Source: Juglans regia | Taxonomy: Eukaryota; Streptophyta; Magnoliopsida; Fagales; Juglandaceae | Length of the DNA stretch: 64,000 nt | Assembly (NCBI RefSeq): GCF_001411555.2 | Contig: NC_049915.1 | Location: forward strand, 16,072,640 to 16,136,639 | Reading direction: 5' to 3' | Made by a program: the position numbers and the translations under genes | The notes under the pieces: generated by a model | Databases searched by the model: none | The model's input: only the letters and a program-made list of their open reading frames with translations | What the model was told of the DNA's origin: nothing | Shown: piece after piece, positions 23,369 to 37,400 of the stretch | Layout of the letters: the number at the start of each line of letters is the position of its first letter | Position numbering within the stretch: position 1 is the first letter of the stretch

Positions 23369-25933
23369 TTAGTCCTTTGCTTTGCGTTGCGTTGGAGAAG
23401 AGCAAAGAAATCAGTGCTTCTCAATGACTTGACAAGGGGTAGTTCTTCTTCAACTTTCATTCTGTATAACTCAAAGAGCTCGTCTAAGATCATATCTCCA
23501 AAATGCGCCTTGATCAATCCCTCTGACAGAGCTCGAATGTTAGTTGCAATTAATTCGCTTTTAGCAAGGTCTCTAACATTAGTGACGCCTGGCGATTTCT
23601 CCATTCTCTCTAATCTAAATTCTCCATTTCGATTCACAGCAGCTTCAAGCTCTTGAGAAGACATCCAATACGTTGGAATATTAATGGAGTCCACTTTTTC
23701 CTCACTAACTATACCCTGAACCAAAAAAAAAGTAAGAGATTTAAATGGTAAGGATCTTTTTATTAGGATAATAAAATCTGGACGAGGTTGATCATTTCCT
23801 ACCTTTCTGGCCATGTCCATGAGGCAAGATCCCAAAGATTAAAAATGAAAGTATGTGGAGTTTGAGAATGGGGGGCTCCCTTAGGACGGCCAGCAATCAA
23901 CCCACCACACACAACCTCTTGAGCCCTGGCATGCAGAAAACACTCCATATCTTCAGCATATTGAGCTTCATAGGCCTTGACAACATCATCTTCTGAATCT
24001 AAAATGTAGATTCTTCCTTTATTCCAAGCAGGGGAGGTTTTGTTGACTACCGATTTCAGGACCCTCGAAAGCCAATGGATGGCATAAGAGGAATGAACAA
24101 AGTGCTGAGATGAAGTGGGAAACAAGTGAGAATAGAAAGAACCTGCCACACCAGCAGCATAATACTGCCCATCTGGTGGGGGAGATGAGAGGAGAGTATT
24201 GAAATCATTTGAAGAAAACTTGAAATTCAAGCAGCTGAGGATCTAGTCCCTGGCATTTACCCTTGCACTGCACTGCCTCAATTATGCTTTGTACTGCAAA
24301 AAACGTGTTAGGCCCAAGAGAGCAACCTAAATCTGCAATTCGAAACGTGTTTGACAGAACAATGTTGTTGAAATCAAGCTTTTCTATGATTGCATCAGTG
24401 ATTAGCTCTTTTGCAGTACCAATGACATCTCACTGAAAATACCAAAAAAATTTCACCATGTTTGATCATTCTAACTACAAAACTACAGAAACCAAATAAG
24501 ATTATCATTGCTGCTACCATAAATTAGTATTCCATTATTTTAATGAAACATAAGTGACTGCTTGCCAACTGAAAACTCCCACATTAGATTTGGAGAGAGA
24601 TGGAAAGAAAGCAAATTATAAAACATTCGAATTGACAACATGCGAGTTGCCCACAAACTCACTCCCTTGGACTGAGCTACCTCAATACCCAAAAAGTATC
24701 TGAGATGACCGAAGTCCTTAATTTGATTGAAAGTCTTTGTTCAAATGAGTGTTCTATTCAACAGTTCTTTCATTATCACTCCCTGTAACAATACACATCC
24801 TGCTACTTGGATACGAAGGAAAGACAGATAAAACATCAAGACTTTACTCGACCTCTTGACCTATTCATAGGACTATATATTTGTCTTTTGTTTGTTACAC
24901 TACTCTGAATGTACAATTCATTTGTTCTTCTGCCATCATTTCGGTTTCCCGACCGATTGTGGCACTAGTTAAATGGGGTGAATCACCCAGATCTTGAATC
25001 AACTAGTAGATCATCTAAAGTACAGCTTGAGGAATTAAACATGTTGGGAGGAAGTGATCTTGCAAATTTTTTTTCTTTTTCAAGTACTTAGACCTTATAC
25101 TTTCAAGCCAGTATGGCACATATACTTAATTTCACACTACTTGACATGCCAATCTTTGGTGTAAAGGTGGGTCCTCCATGCCGACTTGAAAGTATAATTT
25201 TTCTTATAAAATATTAATTTACAAATTGATATTATTTGATATGGTGCATCAAATTGTAAAACTCTTATAAAAAAACATCTTTTTATTGTAATGTAGATGT
25301 GATAGTACATCAAACTAATATTATTTGATGTGATGCATCAAATTACTTTGTCAAGTCACCTAAGTTCATAAAGTTTCTATTTATAACTTTCATGGGGATC
25401 AGAGTGTGTTGTAATTGAGCTTGATTCGGAAACGACATTCTCTTTGTAAAGTAGGCATTTTAATAACTAATTAGAATTGACATGAAATAGATCATGGAAG
25501 GAAGACGTATATGATGAATGAATGATTGAATGAATCCCCTCCCACCCACACGGGGTCTTCTAAGGAAGAAGTTCCCCTTCTTCTATGTGAGGTGGGGTGT
25601 ACGTAAGAGCGGAACCTAGATAGAACGTGGAGCGCCGGCCCCGGCCGCCTATACAACTTACTAAGCCTCGGCAATTTCTTTTCATCATTAGAGGTGAAGT
25701 ATACCCAAAGAGAACAAAAACAGCTTTAGTAGTGTGGACCCTATTAGATATTCTTGTGTTGTGGGTTTCTATTTTCTGTGCAGCTATAACAAAATTAGTT
25801 GCAGGAAGATGAGGACTACAATCAGATTAAGATTGATGGTTACCTGGTAGGAGTTGTTTGTGTAGCTGTACACACCCTTTCCACCTTTCATTGAGTATTC
25901 TTCCCTAGTATTTTTGCCTATATCCTCTGCTGA

Positions 25934-25936
<3 letters not shown>
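23369..25936 (-). pseudogene. SABATH carboxyl methyltransferase, copy 3, pseudogene
   Basis: Exon equivalents are 25936-25844 (starting MSAEDIGKNTREEYSMKGG), 24432-23803 and 23715-23369. Lesions seen against copy 2: the first codon of exon 2 is TGA instead of AGA; a 14-bp deletion near 24211 shifts the frame at the FQVFFNDH segment; a 12-bp in-frame loss near 23893 removes four residues after GGLI; one base is lost near 23836; and a 5-bp tandem duplication (CGCAA) near 23386 shifts the last codons and moves the stop out to 23200. SAM motif I survives as text (FRIADLGCSLGPN), but no full-length product is possible. The CT repeat before the ATG and the 87-bp intron 2 are conserved, so decay followed duplication. 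Confidence 0.92.

Positions 25937-25974
<38 letters not shown>
25937..25974. repeat. CT/GA repeat directly upstream of SABATH copy 3 ATG
   Basis: It abuts the ATG of the pseudogene without a spacer. It is the third instance of this leader repeat in the cluster. Confidence 0.85.
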
Positions 25975-25975
<1 letters not shown>

Positions 25976-26252
25976 ATTGTGGTGTAGATATACACATGCA
26001 TATATGTATATATTAGATCGATAAGAGACATTAATGTTATTAATTAAATCATCTAAATACTGAGAACAACCCAAAAACAAATAATGATGGTGATGATTCA
26101 TTTCCATTCATTGAAATAATTGGAACCAAGGCATGCGGCATGCCGTACTTATATTAACAATACTTGTTGGGTTTTCACTCACCGTACCTAGTCCTTGTCG
26201 CCATATTTAAGTCCCTGCTTCTTTCCTAATATTTAGTTGTTAATTGTTCATT

Positions 26253-26727
26253 AGAGCACTCGCATTGGCCTTGTAGTGCCTAGTCAAATTTTGGCTAACT
26301 TTTACTAAAGTGGTCAGCATTAGAGTAGTCAAAACTCCAATGATCCACTTTTGAGCTACATTAAAGTCAAATAATTCTCCAAGTTTGGGCAACTATTGTT
26401 CATCTCTAAAATAATATTTTACTCTAAAAATATTCTCCAAGTTGGCAATATGTTTGTTGGATAATTAGGCTGAGGAAAAAAATAGTTGAAAAATAATAAT
26501 TTTAAGTAAAATTTAAATTATTAATTAATATATGGAATGTATTTGAAAAATATTAAAAAAATTAAATTATTATTAAAATATCTAATATTATATTATTATT
26601 TTGACTTTGTAACAGATAGTCTAATGCAAATTAATATTTTCAATGATTTTAATTTTAACCAAAACTTCAACTTTTAGTCAATTTTTAGACTTAACAATAA
26701 CTAGACAATTGGCAATGCTTCAGAGCC
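26253..26727. mobile_element. Probable hAT-type MITE
   Basis: The left end AGAGCACTCGCATTGGC and the right end GGCAATGCTTCAGAGCC are imperfect inverses, with an A/T-rich non-coding centre. No clear target duplication. Confidence 0.4.
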
Positions 26728-26945
26728 ACCAAATATGGCTTTCCAAATCTTTTCCGTATAAAGTTAGAAAAGGAAATGTAATATTTAATTTCCTGTATTA
26801 ACTTGTACGTTCTCGGTTGGCTGGGACATCTTCCCTAATAGAAGGGTCTATCCGCGTATAAATAGTGTTGTGTTTGATGGACAAAAATATGGCTGTCCGT
26901 GAGGTCTTTTGTAAGACGATTGGTGAGTGACTCTTGCTCTTTTCT

Positions 26946-27211
26946 TAGGCTTCCTTTGAAGAATGAGATAGAGAAATTTATAAATAATAATGAAATTATT
27001 TGAATCAAAATAATTTATTAAATTAAAATATTATTTTTATTTTTGAATTTAATATTTTTTTTAGTTTAAAAAATTATAATTATTAAATAATGTTTATATA
27101 AAAAAGTTGAAATTCAAAAGTATGTGTTTAGATCATATATGGAAAGAAAATTATGAAAACTTTTAATATGAGATGAGATTATTTGTGTTTCCAAACGAGG
27201 CTTAGTGTCTA
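26946..27211. mobile_element. MITE of the CCTCGTTTG family
   Basis: The ends TTAGGCTTCCTTTG and CCAAACGAGGCTTA are near-inverse. The interior is A/T-rich with AGATGAGAT words, as in the element at 57616. No ORF. Confidence 0.55.
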
Positions 27212-28488
27212 TTTTGCCTCTTTATATCAACTAGGATAGCTAAAGATGACAAATGCTCAAAATGAAGAAAAATATTGCTCAAAACGAGAATAAATATTTC
27301 CAATTATAAAACATTGATTTTTTTTTTAATATAAAAATGCAATTAATGGTCTTATGGCTTTGCTATTATGGTCTCTTCACACGAATTAGTCTTTCATTTC
27401 TTATTTCCAAGCCTGTCAGAAGCCTTAAGTTAAAAAAATTAAAAACCGTCTTAAGCCTCTCTCTTTTTCCTCTGTTCCTGGCGGTTTCTGATAAGTGCAG
27501 TCCTCGCATGTTTTCTTTCTTCAATTCATTTGCTATTTTTGTCTGCTGTTTTCCCACTAAGCATGATCACATTGATTAGATATCTATATGAACTGAAAAA
27601 CCCTTTAAATGTTGCGATCACTTTAAAAAAAATGAGTATATATGAGACCCACATGAAGGAAAAAAAAAAAAAAAAAAAGGCACCAATAACACCACAATAA
27701 TAAAACCACTTGCAAGCAAATTTGTTGATTGAGAGAATGTGTTTCATATATCAACTTAATGCATAGCCCAATAGTCAATTTAGAGGAACCTTCAAGGGAG
27801 CCAAAGCTCCAAAAATAAAAAAGAAAAAGAAAGAAAGACCACATTTTAACTAGCACAAATCAGAGAAGACTGACTCAAAAACCATTATTCGTACTCAAAT
27901 GGAGTTAAGGGATGGCAATGGGTGAATCAGGTCAAATATCACCCATAAAACAACCCAAAACAACAATGCCTCGTAAAGCCCCCCCATCCAGAACACAAGG
28001 GCAACATCAGCCACAAAAATTAACTCTTCATAAAACACATGCATTTGATGCTGTTCTAATTAGGACCCCATCATGCTGCCATGTAATGCAACATTTATGT
28101 CCCCTCTGTCTCGATTTGCCTGTCAAGTAATAATCAATGTTATCAGATACCAGGAAACAGAAAAGAGACCTTATCCACTATACCAAATAATCAAAAGAAC
28201 CATGTGAAGCTTTCAGTTCATAAACCAAATCCAGTGATCATCAAATGGATACAAGAGAGTCTACTACGCCATTTGGGATTGTTTTGCAAACAAATTTCGG
28301 TGAGAAGAAACGAAGTTCATTCTTAAAAGAGTAATATTTCCATTGCAGCCGCGTTAAAAGTCATGCCCAAATTAACTTTCCGGCTTATTAAAAATGATGA
28401 ATGAGAATGAGAGAACCACTGATGTAACATGAATGGAGGATGATGCAAGAATCACTAAAAAGTTTCTTACCTTTATGCCAAAAATTGT

Positions 28489-31400
28489 TTAAGAACTTGA
28501 CGAAGGAAGCTCCATGACCTTTCCCATTGCAACTGTTTTTCCTGTAGGACAGCAATTCGTGTGACAACATACAAGAATATCATAAACACTCACCAAATAC
28601 GTGGGCAGTATCAGTTTCTCACCTTCAGTACGAAGGGTGAACCTTCCAAGTTGAGGAAAATCTGAGAACTTCTCTATGCATATTAAATTATTCACCTAAG
28701 AACCACAAGCCCACAAGGGATCAATTTTATTTTTTTTTTTGACAAGTAAACTGAAATTTTATTAAAACAAATAAATAGGCGAGGCCCAAGTACACAGAAA
28801 GTATACAAAAGAGAGCAGATAGTTACAAGTTGGGAGCTAAAGATCGATGCAAGAAAACAGTTAAAACTAGCCTTGTGAAATAGAATAGCAGAAGCCCATA
28901 AAAATAAGGTGTAGAAAAAGAAATCTGATTCCATCCGAAGGGCATTCCCGGTGCTCAAAGCTCCAGTTGTTCCTTCTGAGCCAAATACACCACATGAGAG
29001 ATAAAGGAGCCATACTCCATAATGCACCACATGAGGACATAAAGGAACCATTCTCCATACATGAGCAATTTGAGGGTTGCCCTTAAGGCCTCTCCAACAA
29101 GCCAAAGCTCCACTACCCTCCGTGGCATCACCCATGCAGTGAAGTAAGAATCTCATTCCCCTCACAGTGAAGTAATATATGATCCACTGATTCACTTATT
29201 TTGGCAAATATAAGGCAACGAATCCTAAATTAATTGGAAGTGTTTTCAACCATAGTACAAATCAAATCGTAAGTTAATTGGCAGTGACTTTGATCAAGAA
29301 CGATTAATAAAGATAATTTTAATCATCTGGAAGAAAGGCAAGGTGATGACTACAGAAAATTTTAACAGAGAACCGGCAAATCTATACTTAGAATTGACAG
29401 CTAAACTTGTGATCGTCACAAGAGCTTGCAGAAAAAGGTGGCAAACTCTATTTGAGAGATTTTTGCAACATTCATGATACATTTTCAGAAGAAATGCAGC
29501 GTAATTTTAATACTAATAAGCAACAAAGCCAACCTGAATGCGGCATACGACGACAGCATTATTTTTCACAAAGAGAACTTTCTTTTTCATAGGTTTCTTC
29601 GTCTTTGGATCAATTTGCTTTAACAACTCAACAATCTCGCATTCTTCCACAACAGAATGAATGTGCAAGACAGCCTTATAGCCAGCTGTAAAAATTGCCT
29701 AGAAAGCAGCAACATTCACAGTACTTAAGAAATCACATACCTAATTATAAGCAACAATATAAGAGAAAGATAAGATGAACAAAATACCAAACCACTAAAC
29801 GGAGGAGGGGGAGAGGGAGATAACTGAAGTTAAATGCATACATTGTCTAGCAACTCAAGGATCTGCAACTGGGCAACAAACTCAGTAACAGCAGGTATTG
29901 GTTTAGCTGCATGGAGGAAAGCAAATTTAGTACATCAGAAAGCAACAATCACCCCAAAAAAAAAATTAAAAAAAGAATGTTCAAGAGCACAACATTAAAA
30001 GTAGACCAGATAATAAAACATGCCAACAGTGGACGGACATGGGATTCGGATTGGGATTTTGGAGAAAGGGGGATGGGAGGAAGAAATAGGAACAAAGTTG
30101 GAATTTATAATTTGATAAGGTGTTTACATTTGAAAAGTATTCTAGCCACCGGACTCAATTAATTCTACTCTATTACATGATCTGATCTTATTTATAATGA
30201 AAACTACCAACTCGTTCAATAAATAGAAATCTAAAACAGCAAGGTGGTGCATTTTCATGAAACATCCAAATGCTCACTCACATAACAATTATATTTTTCA
30301 TAACAGCGGGTAGGGGTGGAGGGGAGCACATTAAAATCAACTAAAGTAACTGTTTCAATTTAAAGGATTAGCTAGTGTACCAAAATTACATAAATGCATG
30401 GTGAAATTTAAAGTCGATAATACTAAGAAATAATTAGTAATACTCTTTCGAGAACTACAAAGAAAACTGTCTAATATCCAAAAAGGAAAATTACCAATGC
30501 TTGACAAAACGAAGCCTGACAATATGCCGTCTTCTTCAATCCCAGACAGTTTAACCCGTAGATTTTCACCTGGGCCTGCTTGTCTAACCTTATCTTCATC
30601 ACAGTATACTTCAAGAACCTTAACATGAGCCTGGACATTAATAAGAAAAGTTGTCAGTCAACAGTAAGAACTTGGGAAGGTACCATTTTGTTCTATGGGA
30701 GACCTGGGGGCAGGGGAGAGAGAGAACAAAAATCATAAGGATACCTTATTTGGCATGACCAGCAATGAATCTCCCTCACGCACACTACCAGATTCTACTT
30801 TTCCCATGACAACAGTCCCCATCTCCTTGAACTTGTCTATAATAGGCATCCTAAAAGTTTGACATAGTAATAAACAAGATCACATCAGCAAGATCAAAGC
30901 AATCATGAGAGGAGCACAATGTGAATTCTGAATCAAGTTTATTAAGTAACTACACATTCCCATCAGAAACTAAATTAATTGTGATCAACCAAGTGCTTAA
31001 CACATAAGAGCCTGCTAACAATAAGATTGAAGATTTTTTGGAGAGAAATGATAGATTTTTTGAAAATCATGAATGCTACTCAGAGGAATTTAGGAGTTTT
31101 TTTTGGAAGACTTTATTTATGTGAGCCATTGCTTTAGAGTTAAATGGTCTCAGCTTTCATGACGTTCTTGTATCAGTTTCTAGTTCTTAATTTGGTGTAC
31201 TCATATGTACACCTCCGGTGTACTTGGGCTATGCCTATCTTTATCAATACAATTACTTCTTACTTATCAAGAAAATAATAATAAAGATTGAAATAGTATT
31301 GTTTGAATACATTGACCTGCTTGATAGGGTGACACGAATGATAGGATCTTATCAAAAGCACACATGGGCGCAACTCTAGTAAACAGGAAGTCTATAAAAG

Positions 31401-34400
31401 TATAAGCCGAATGATAGGATCTTATCAAAAGCGCACATGGGCGCAACTCTAGTAAACAGGAAGTCTATAAAAGTATAAGCCCAACAACTGAGAAGAAAAA
31501 GAACAAATTCCTCTAAATATATAAAGCTAGATGATGGTTTGGAATGCATACAAAATTGCCTATTGTGGAGGAAATGAATTACCAATCTTAATATTAAAAC
31601 ATAAATTTTCTCCCAGCAGCCAATCATTGTGTTTTTTAATCCCAAAAAAAAAAAGATGAAAATAAATTTTTATAGGTCAAAGTTGGATTGTATAAAGGCA
31701 ATCAATCCAGCGACTTTATCATTGTCTTTCTTGGAATTGCTAGACATTTGTAACTTAGAATTTAAATTTTTCCCACTTTTATGTACCTCATGAAAGCTCT
31801 TTATTACTTCTATTATTTTTAGCATTATCTTTATTGCTTTCTTTGTAATGAAACTTTTCCACTTATAAAAAGAGAATAATAAATTTTGAAATGAAAAGTT
31901 TTCTTTTTTAAATTCAACGTGTTGTAAGAGACAATGATGCTCCACTGAATTTATAATCAAGATAATAATAACGCCCAGGCTAGCATGAAATCAATTCACA
32001 CAATAACGCATCCCATCATCCAACGTAAAACATGCACACTTAATTATGCATCTTGTCAATGAAAAAAGAAATAAATTTTGAAACATGAGCCAGAATTCAT
32101 ATATGTCAACCAGAGAACTGGTTTCCAGAGAGACCACAGGTTGGGTGGGTTGAGAACGTAAGTAGTTAAGCTGTGAGAGAGGGAGATCTGGGGTAAAAAG
32201 GAAACATAAAGACTGAATCACACCTAAATGGACCTTTGGGATCTCGTTGAGGAATTTCAGCGGCATCAAGGGCTTCAAAGAAGCAGGGACCATCCCACCA
32301 TGGACAAATGCTTTTATTCATTCTTGTTTTCAAGTTTGCACCAAGCAGGCCAGAAATTGGCAGGAACTGGACATCTGCAAGCCAGAAAGGTATTAGAGCA
32401 GCAGGCAAGTCTTTAAATCCCCATGCAACCACAACACTACATATGTTCAAAATCTGCACAATAACATTTTTGCTGGAGGGACTCAAACTAGATTTATGAA
32501 GTGATTTTCTAGCACAATGTTTTTTGTTATAAGTAATAAGAGATTTTATTAATGCAAGTAAATAGGCATAGCCCAAGTATACAGGAAGTATACAAGTAGA
32601 AACACCTAAATATAAGCTAGGGACTAGGAGCTAGGAAAGTCTGAAAGAAAATCATTAGATTATACCCATTCAATGCAAGAACTTTCGCCCAAAGACAGTT
32701 CCAAAGAAAAACTCTCTAAATTCTCCCAACGAGCATTCTCTATCATCGAAACACCACCCATTCTTTTCCAGCCACAGGCACCACATCAAACATAAAGGAA
32801 TCATCTTCCAAATAGCAGCAATGCGATGACCACCCATAAATCCTTTCCAAAAAGCCAAGAGATCCACCACCCTCTTGGGCATCACCCAAGCAATACTCAA
32901 CCTGCTGAAAACCTCATCCCAAAAAGTCTTTGCCACCTCACAATGCAGAAACAAATGATGAACTGATTCCCCATCTTTCTTGCACATATAACACCAGTCT
33001 AAGCAAATTATACCATGCTCTCTCAAATTATCCGTTGTCAGAATCTTCCCAAGGGACACCAACCAGCAGAAAAAAGCAACTTTACACAGCACCTTGGATC
33101 TCCAAATACACTTCCAAGGGAATTGTTTGACATAATGGCACGTCAGCTTTTCATAATAAGAGCTGACAGAAAAAATGGAATTTCCAGCATGTTGCCACAA
33201 CTATCTGTCCTGCCTTCCCTGCACAATTTTCATATCATACAACCTACTGAAAAAAACTGTAACAACAGGCACTTCCCAATCATGAACGTCTCTAATAAAT
33301 CTCACATTCCAATGGGGGATATTATTAGAAAAAATTACAGAATCAGCCACAGTGACTTCTTTGTCTCGTCCATTGTAACGATCAAGACTAGTAAGCCCTT
33401 GCCATCCTAAAACGAGAAGGAAAGGCATTCTTAAAAGCCAAGTCCCCACACCAAAGATCATGCCAAAAACGAATCCCATCTTCTCCTCCAACCACAAAAC
33501 ATGATTAAGAAATTCCCCCCAGCCATTCCAAATATATTTCCACAAACCCACACCATACACACTTCTAACTCCCCCGGGCCCTCCTAAATTTAGCATTGAT
33601 AATATTTTTCCATAACGCATCCCTCCCTAATTGATATCTCCAAAGCCATTTCCCAAGGGCTTTATTAAAAACCTCAATTATGAATCTCCAATCCTCCACA
33701 AGCAACAAGTGAACAAACTTTATCCCAAGTTACTAAATGGAACTTCCTATCTTCCCCAAGGCCACCCCCACAAAAAATTATGGAAGATTCTCTCAATTAT
33801 ACAAGCCACCCCAATGGGCAAAGGAAAGAGGGAAAGAAAATACGTTGAAAGATATAAGGGGCACCCAAGTGGAGGCCTAGATATCTCATGGGAAGGGATG
33901 AGATCTTACAACCCAAAATGTTTGCCAAATCCTTAGCACAGTTTTAAAATCCTATCATCCATTTCTGGTTACAGCCAAAACATGGCACAATATATTACCA
34001 AATTAACATACCCGAGTCAAAAGCTTTGTACATGGACTTGTCTTGCTCAAGATCATCACGCTACTCTTTCAAATATTTTTCACAAGAATTAAACTAAAAT
34101 TAGATGGCCAGAAGAGAGGTTTGCTTCAAAATTGCACAGTACATTCAAGACCCATTTATGACTAGTGCTATATCAGAAACATTAATTTACTGTTCAGGAT
34201 CACAAACCAAGAACAATGAAAGCATACCAGTATTTTACAACACCAAGCACCAATTTATTAACAGATAGGTTACATGGGTTGAAGTCAGGTTGGTAAATTC
34301 AAGTGCATTGACAAATATGGCTCAAGTCTCATAAAATAACATGTTTCAAGTAAACTCGTTATAGGCTTTGGTTCTGAAGACCCAATACTAGAGTTCAGTC

Positions 34401-37400
34401 AGGTCAGATTAATTTTTGTAGGAACTGCATTACATAATTTTAAGGAAAACATTATCCAGAAAGCTTAGCTGAGTTGAACACCAAAAAGAAATGCTATATA
34501 ATTCAGAGGCAAGCATTAGAAACCTCGCTCAGATATCGTATACCACTCATGCACAGGTAATTTCGAATAATTGCCATCATCAATGTGGTAAGTGATATCA
34601 ATGAACCTTTGCAAATCCAAAAACCATTAAATCCATCGAAGGCATCAAAGCTGAGTATAGCACAGCATCAAAAGGGCGCAAAGTGGAGTCAAGCAGTCAT
34701 ATCTAATAATCATATACAGAAATCAATCTCATGATTACTGAACTCCCATTATTAATCAACACAAATATAATGTCATCAAAAACACATTACAATGTCACTG
34801 CTTTCCAATAAAAACTTAAGAGTCCACGGCATTTACATCGGCCAAAAAATCATACAAACGTATATCTATAGGCCAACAGAAAATGCAAGATGATAATAAG
34901 ATTTGTGAAAACCAAAAACCATTCTTGACATAAAAAAGAAGAAAAACATTCTTCCAATACCTTTCTTGACATTGTATCCTGATAACTTCAAAAATGGTAC
35001 CATCTTTGACTCAATTTCATCGTACCTGGAAGAAATGCAACATGAAGAAATTACTGGGGAATATACAAGTAGAAAAGCAGAACCGCAAACAGAAAGAGGG
35101 AAAGGAAGAGGAAAAGCACCTTTCCTTTGACCAATTGACAGTTGGGTCATCCATTTTATTTACAACAACAAGCAGCTTAGACACACCCAGGGTTTTTGCG
35201 AGCTGAACGTGTTCACGGGTCTGTCCACCTCTCTCATATCCAGTTTCAAATTCCCCTTTTCGAGCAGAAATTACCTAATGAAGAGAGAGAGAGAGAGAGA
35301 GAGAGTAATTAATATCCATGATGCATGACTCATCAAAGAACAATGCATAAAATAATAGTGTACAAAATCCATGATAGTCAAATATCAAGTACAAAATTTC
35401 TAACAAAGCTTACCAACACGCCTACATCAGCTTGAGATGCACCGCTGATCATATTTGGGACATAGCTTTTGTGACCCTGAAAATTCGAAACAAAAAAAAT
35501 ATCAAAAGCATTTCTCCAAGAAGAGAATTTCAAATTTAAACTAAAAAGAGAGAAGACATTATGAAAAGAAATGATATTTGCAATCAGAGTACGAAAGTAC
35601 CACGCAATCCTTTTGAAGAATGTGAGTAAATATGAACCCACATGAAAAAACTAATTTTTTAATGGTGGACCCCATTCTTTTCCAAAAAGAGTATGCGGCC
35701 TTTGCACAACCCATGACTATATCTAGCTAGCATTACTCTCTCGAAAAACTGGAACTAAGGCAGAATAATATATTTAGATCATAATGTTTGAAACCAGATA
35801 ATCATGATATTTTATGATTCTTCATTCAATTCCTATGATAGATAACAAACATTATAAAGCCAAAATAAAAAGAATTAAAATCCCAATCCAAGGTCTAAAT
35901 AATGGTCATTCGAACACAGTATCCTCCAGCCCATTCAGCTTATACTCAATCCCACCTTTTTTACAATTAAAGGTACCACTTTTTTTTACAATTAAGATTT
36001 TTTGGTATGATTTGTGGTGTGAGTATTAGGACTTGAAGGAAGTCTATTGAGAACTATTCGGAATCTCTTCTAGCAGGGAGGCATCAGTGGCTGAACTTCA
36101 CCAAGTTACAAATCGCAATTCACAGAGGAGCATTCCAATCATTATATTAGTGCTGGATTAGGAAGTGAAATTGGCCTCTTTGCTACTTAACCCCCTCGTA
36201 CTCACTCGAGCTTAAGGGAAACCATGAGGATGAGATGGGGGGATCCATTCCAGCAGAAAGCAATTTAGGTTAAATCATATCATCAAATCCTGCACTGCAG
36301 TCGAATGTTCTTTTCAATGGAAAAGTATATGACTGAACAAATCCACCTCAAGAATGGTTTTCTTTGTATCGACAGCGACTTTAGAGAAGACCCTAACAAT
36401 TGATAATTTGAGAAGGAGACACATAATGAAGTTGGATTCATGCTTTATGTGCAAGAACCAAGGAGAAACTATTGACCATTTTTTTCACTGTGAAGTGGCT
36501 AGGGCTGTGGGTCTCAATTCACTAGGGGGTTTCATAGGAATTATTCCTCCAATTTGAATTAGCCAGTTGGTAGAAAATTCAGTATTTCACCTCCCTAGCC
36601 AGGGTGCCCTAGGTTTCTATCTCCAACTCACTATTCCATAAGATGTGTTTGCTCTAGTTCTCTATTAGTCTCCTCCTTCCGTGGCACCTTTTCAGCCGAT
36701 AAATCTCTCCCTTTGCTATCGCATCACGACCACATGATTCCTTCAATAGTAGCCTCTTACAAACCCCACGCAAACTCAATTAAGGCCAATTCCAATTAGA
36801 TTAGATCAACTTTATGGATACTAATTAACTAACTCAGCAGGCCGCATGTATTTTCGTTGTTCTTATCCTATCAAAAATATCTGTTGGTTATCTCCCTATG
36901 TAGAATATCTTCTTTACTACTTATAAAAAGAACAAATCTCCTAAATCCACATACTAACCTAGGTCTCACCCTCTTCCTCTTGTCACTGAGTCCAATCAGT
37001 TCAACTTATAACATTTAAATCCTCAGCTATGCAATTACTATTAAACTTCTATCATTTAAATCCTCAGCCATGCAATTACTATTAAGCAATTATCACTCGC
37101 AGCTAAAGATGCCCCCCATAGTCATAGTCAATTTAGATCTGCTCATCAATCCTAGGTTAATTTTTCCTTCAATGGCACACCTGTAATTAAAACATTATCA
37201 CAACCAAAAATTTCAATAATAGATAAAATTGAGTAAGGTGGCAAGAAGATAGCTCAACAAGATGTATCCACAAGAATAAAATAGAGATACAATCTAGATA
37301 GTATCTCTAAGCTTTAGAAATAAAGATCTTAAATGCAAAACATATTGAAACAATTATACATTACTTTTCATAAAAACTATAGAACTACCAGTTCGAAGTA

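Larger units (their letters stand above)
25975..28488. other. Gene-free stretch between the SABATH cluster and eRF3
   Basis: Holds the upstream region of copy 3, two MITE-like stretches, A-rich tracts (27660-27678) and, from about 28480 leftwards, the presumed 3' untranslated region of eRF3. ORFs at 27337, 27912 and elsewhere show no domain. Confidence 0.55.
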
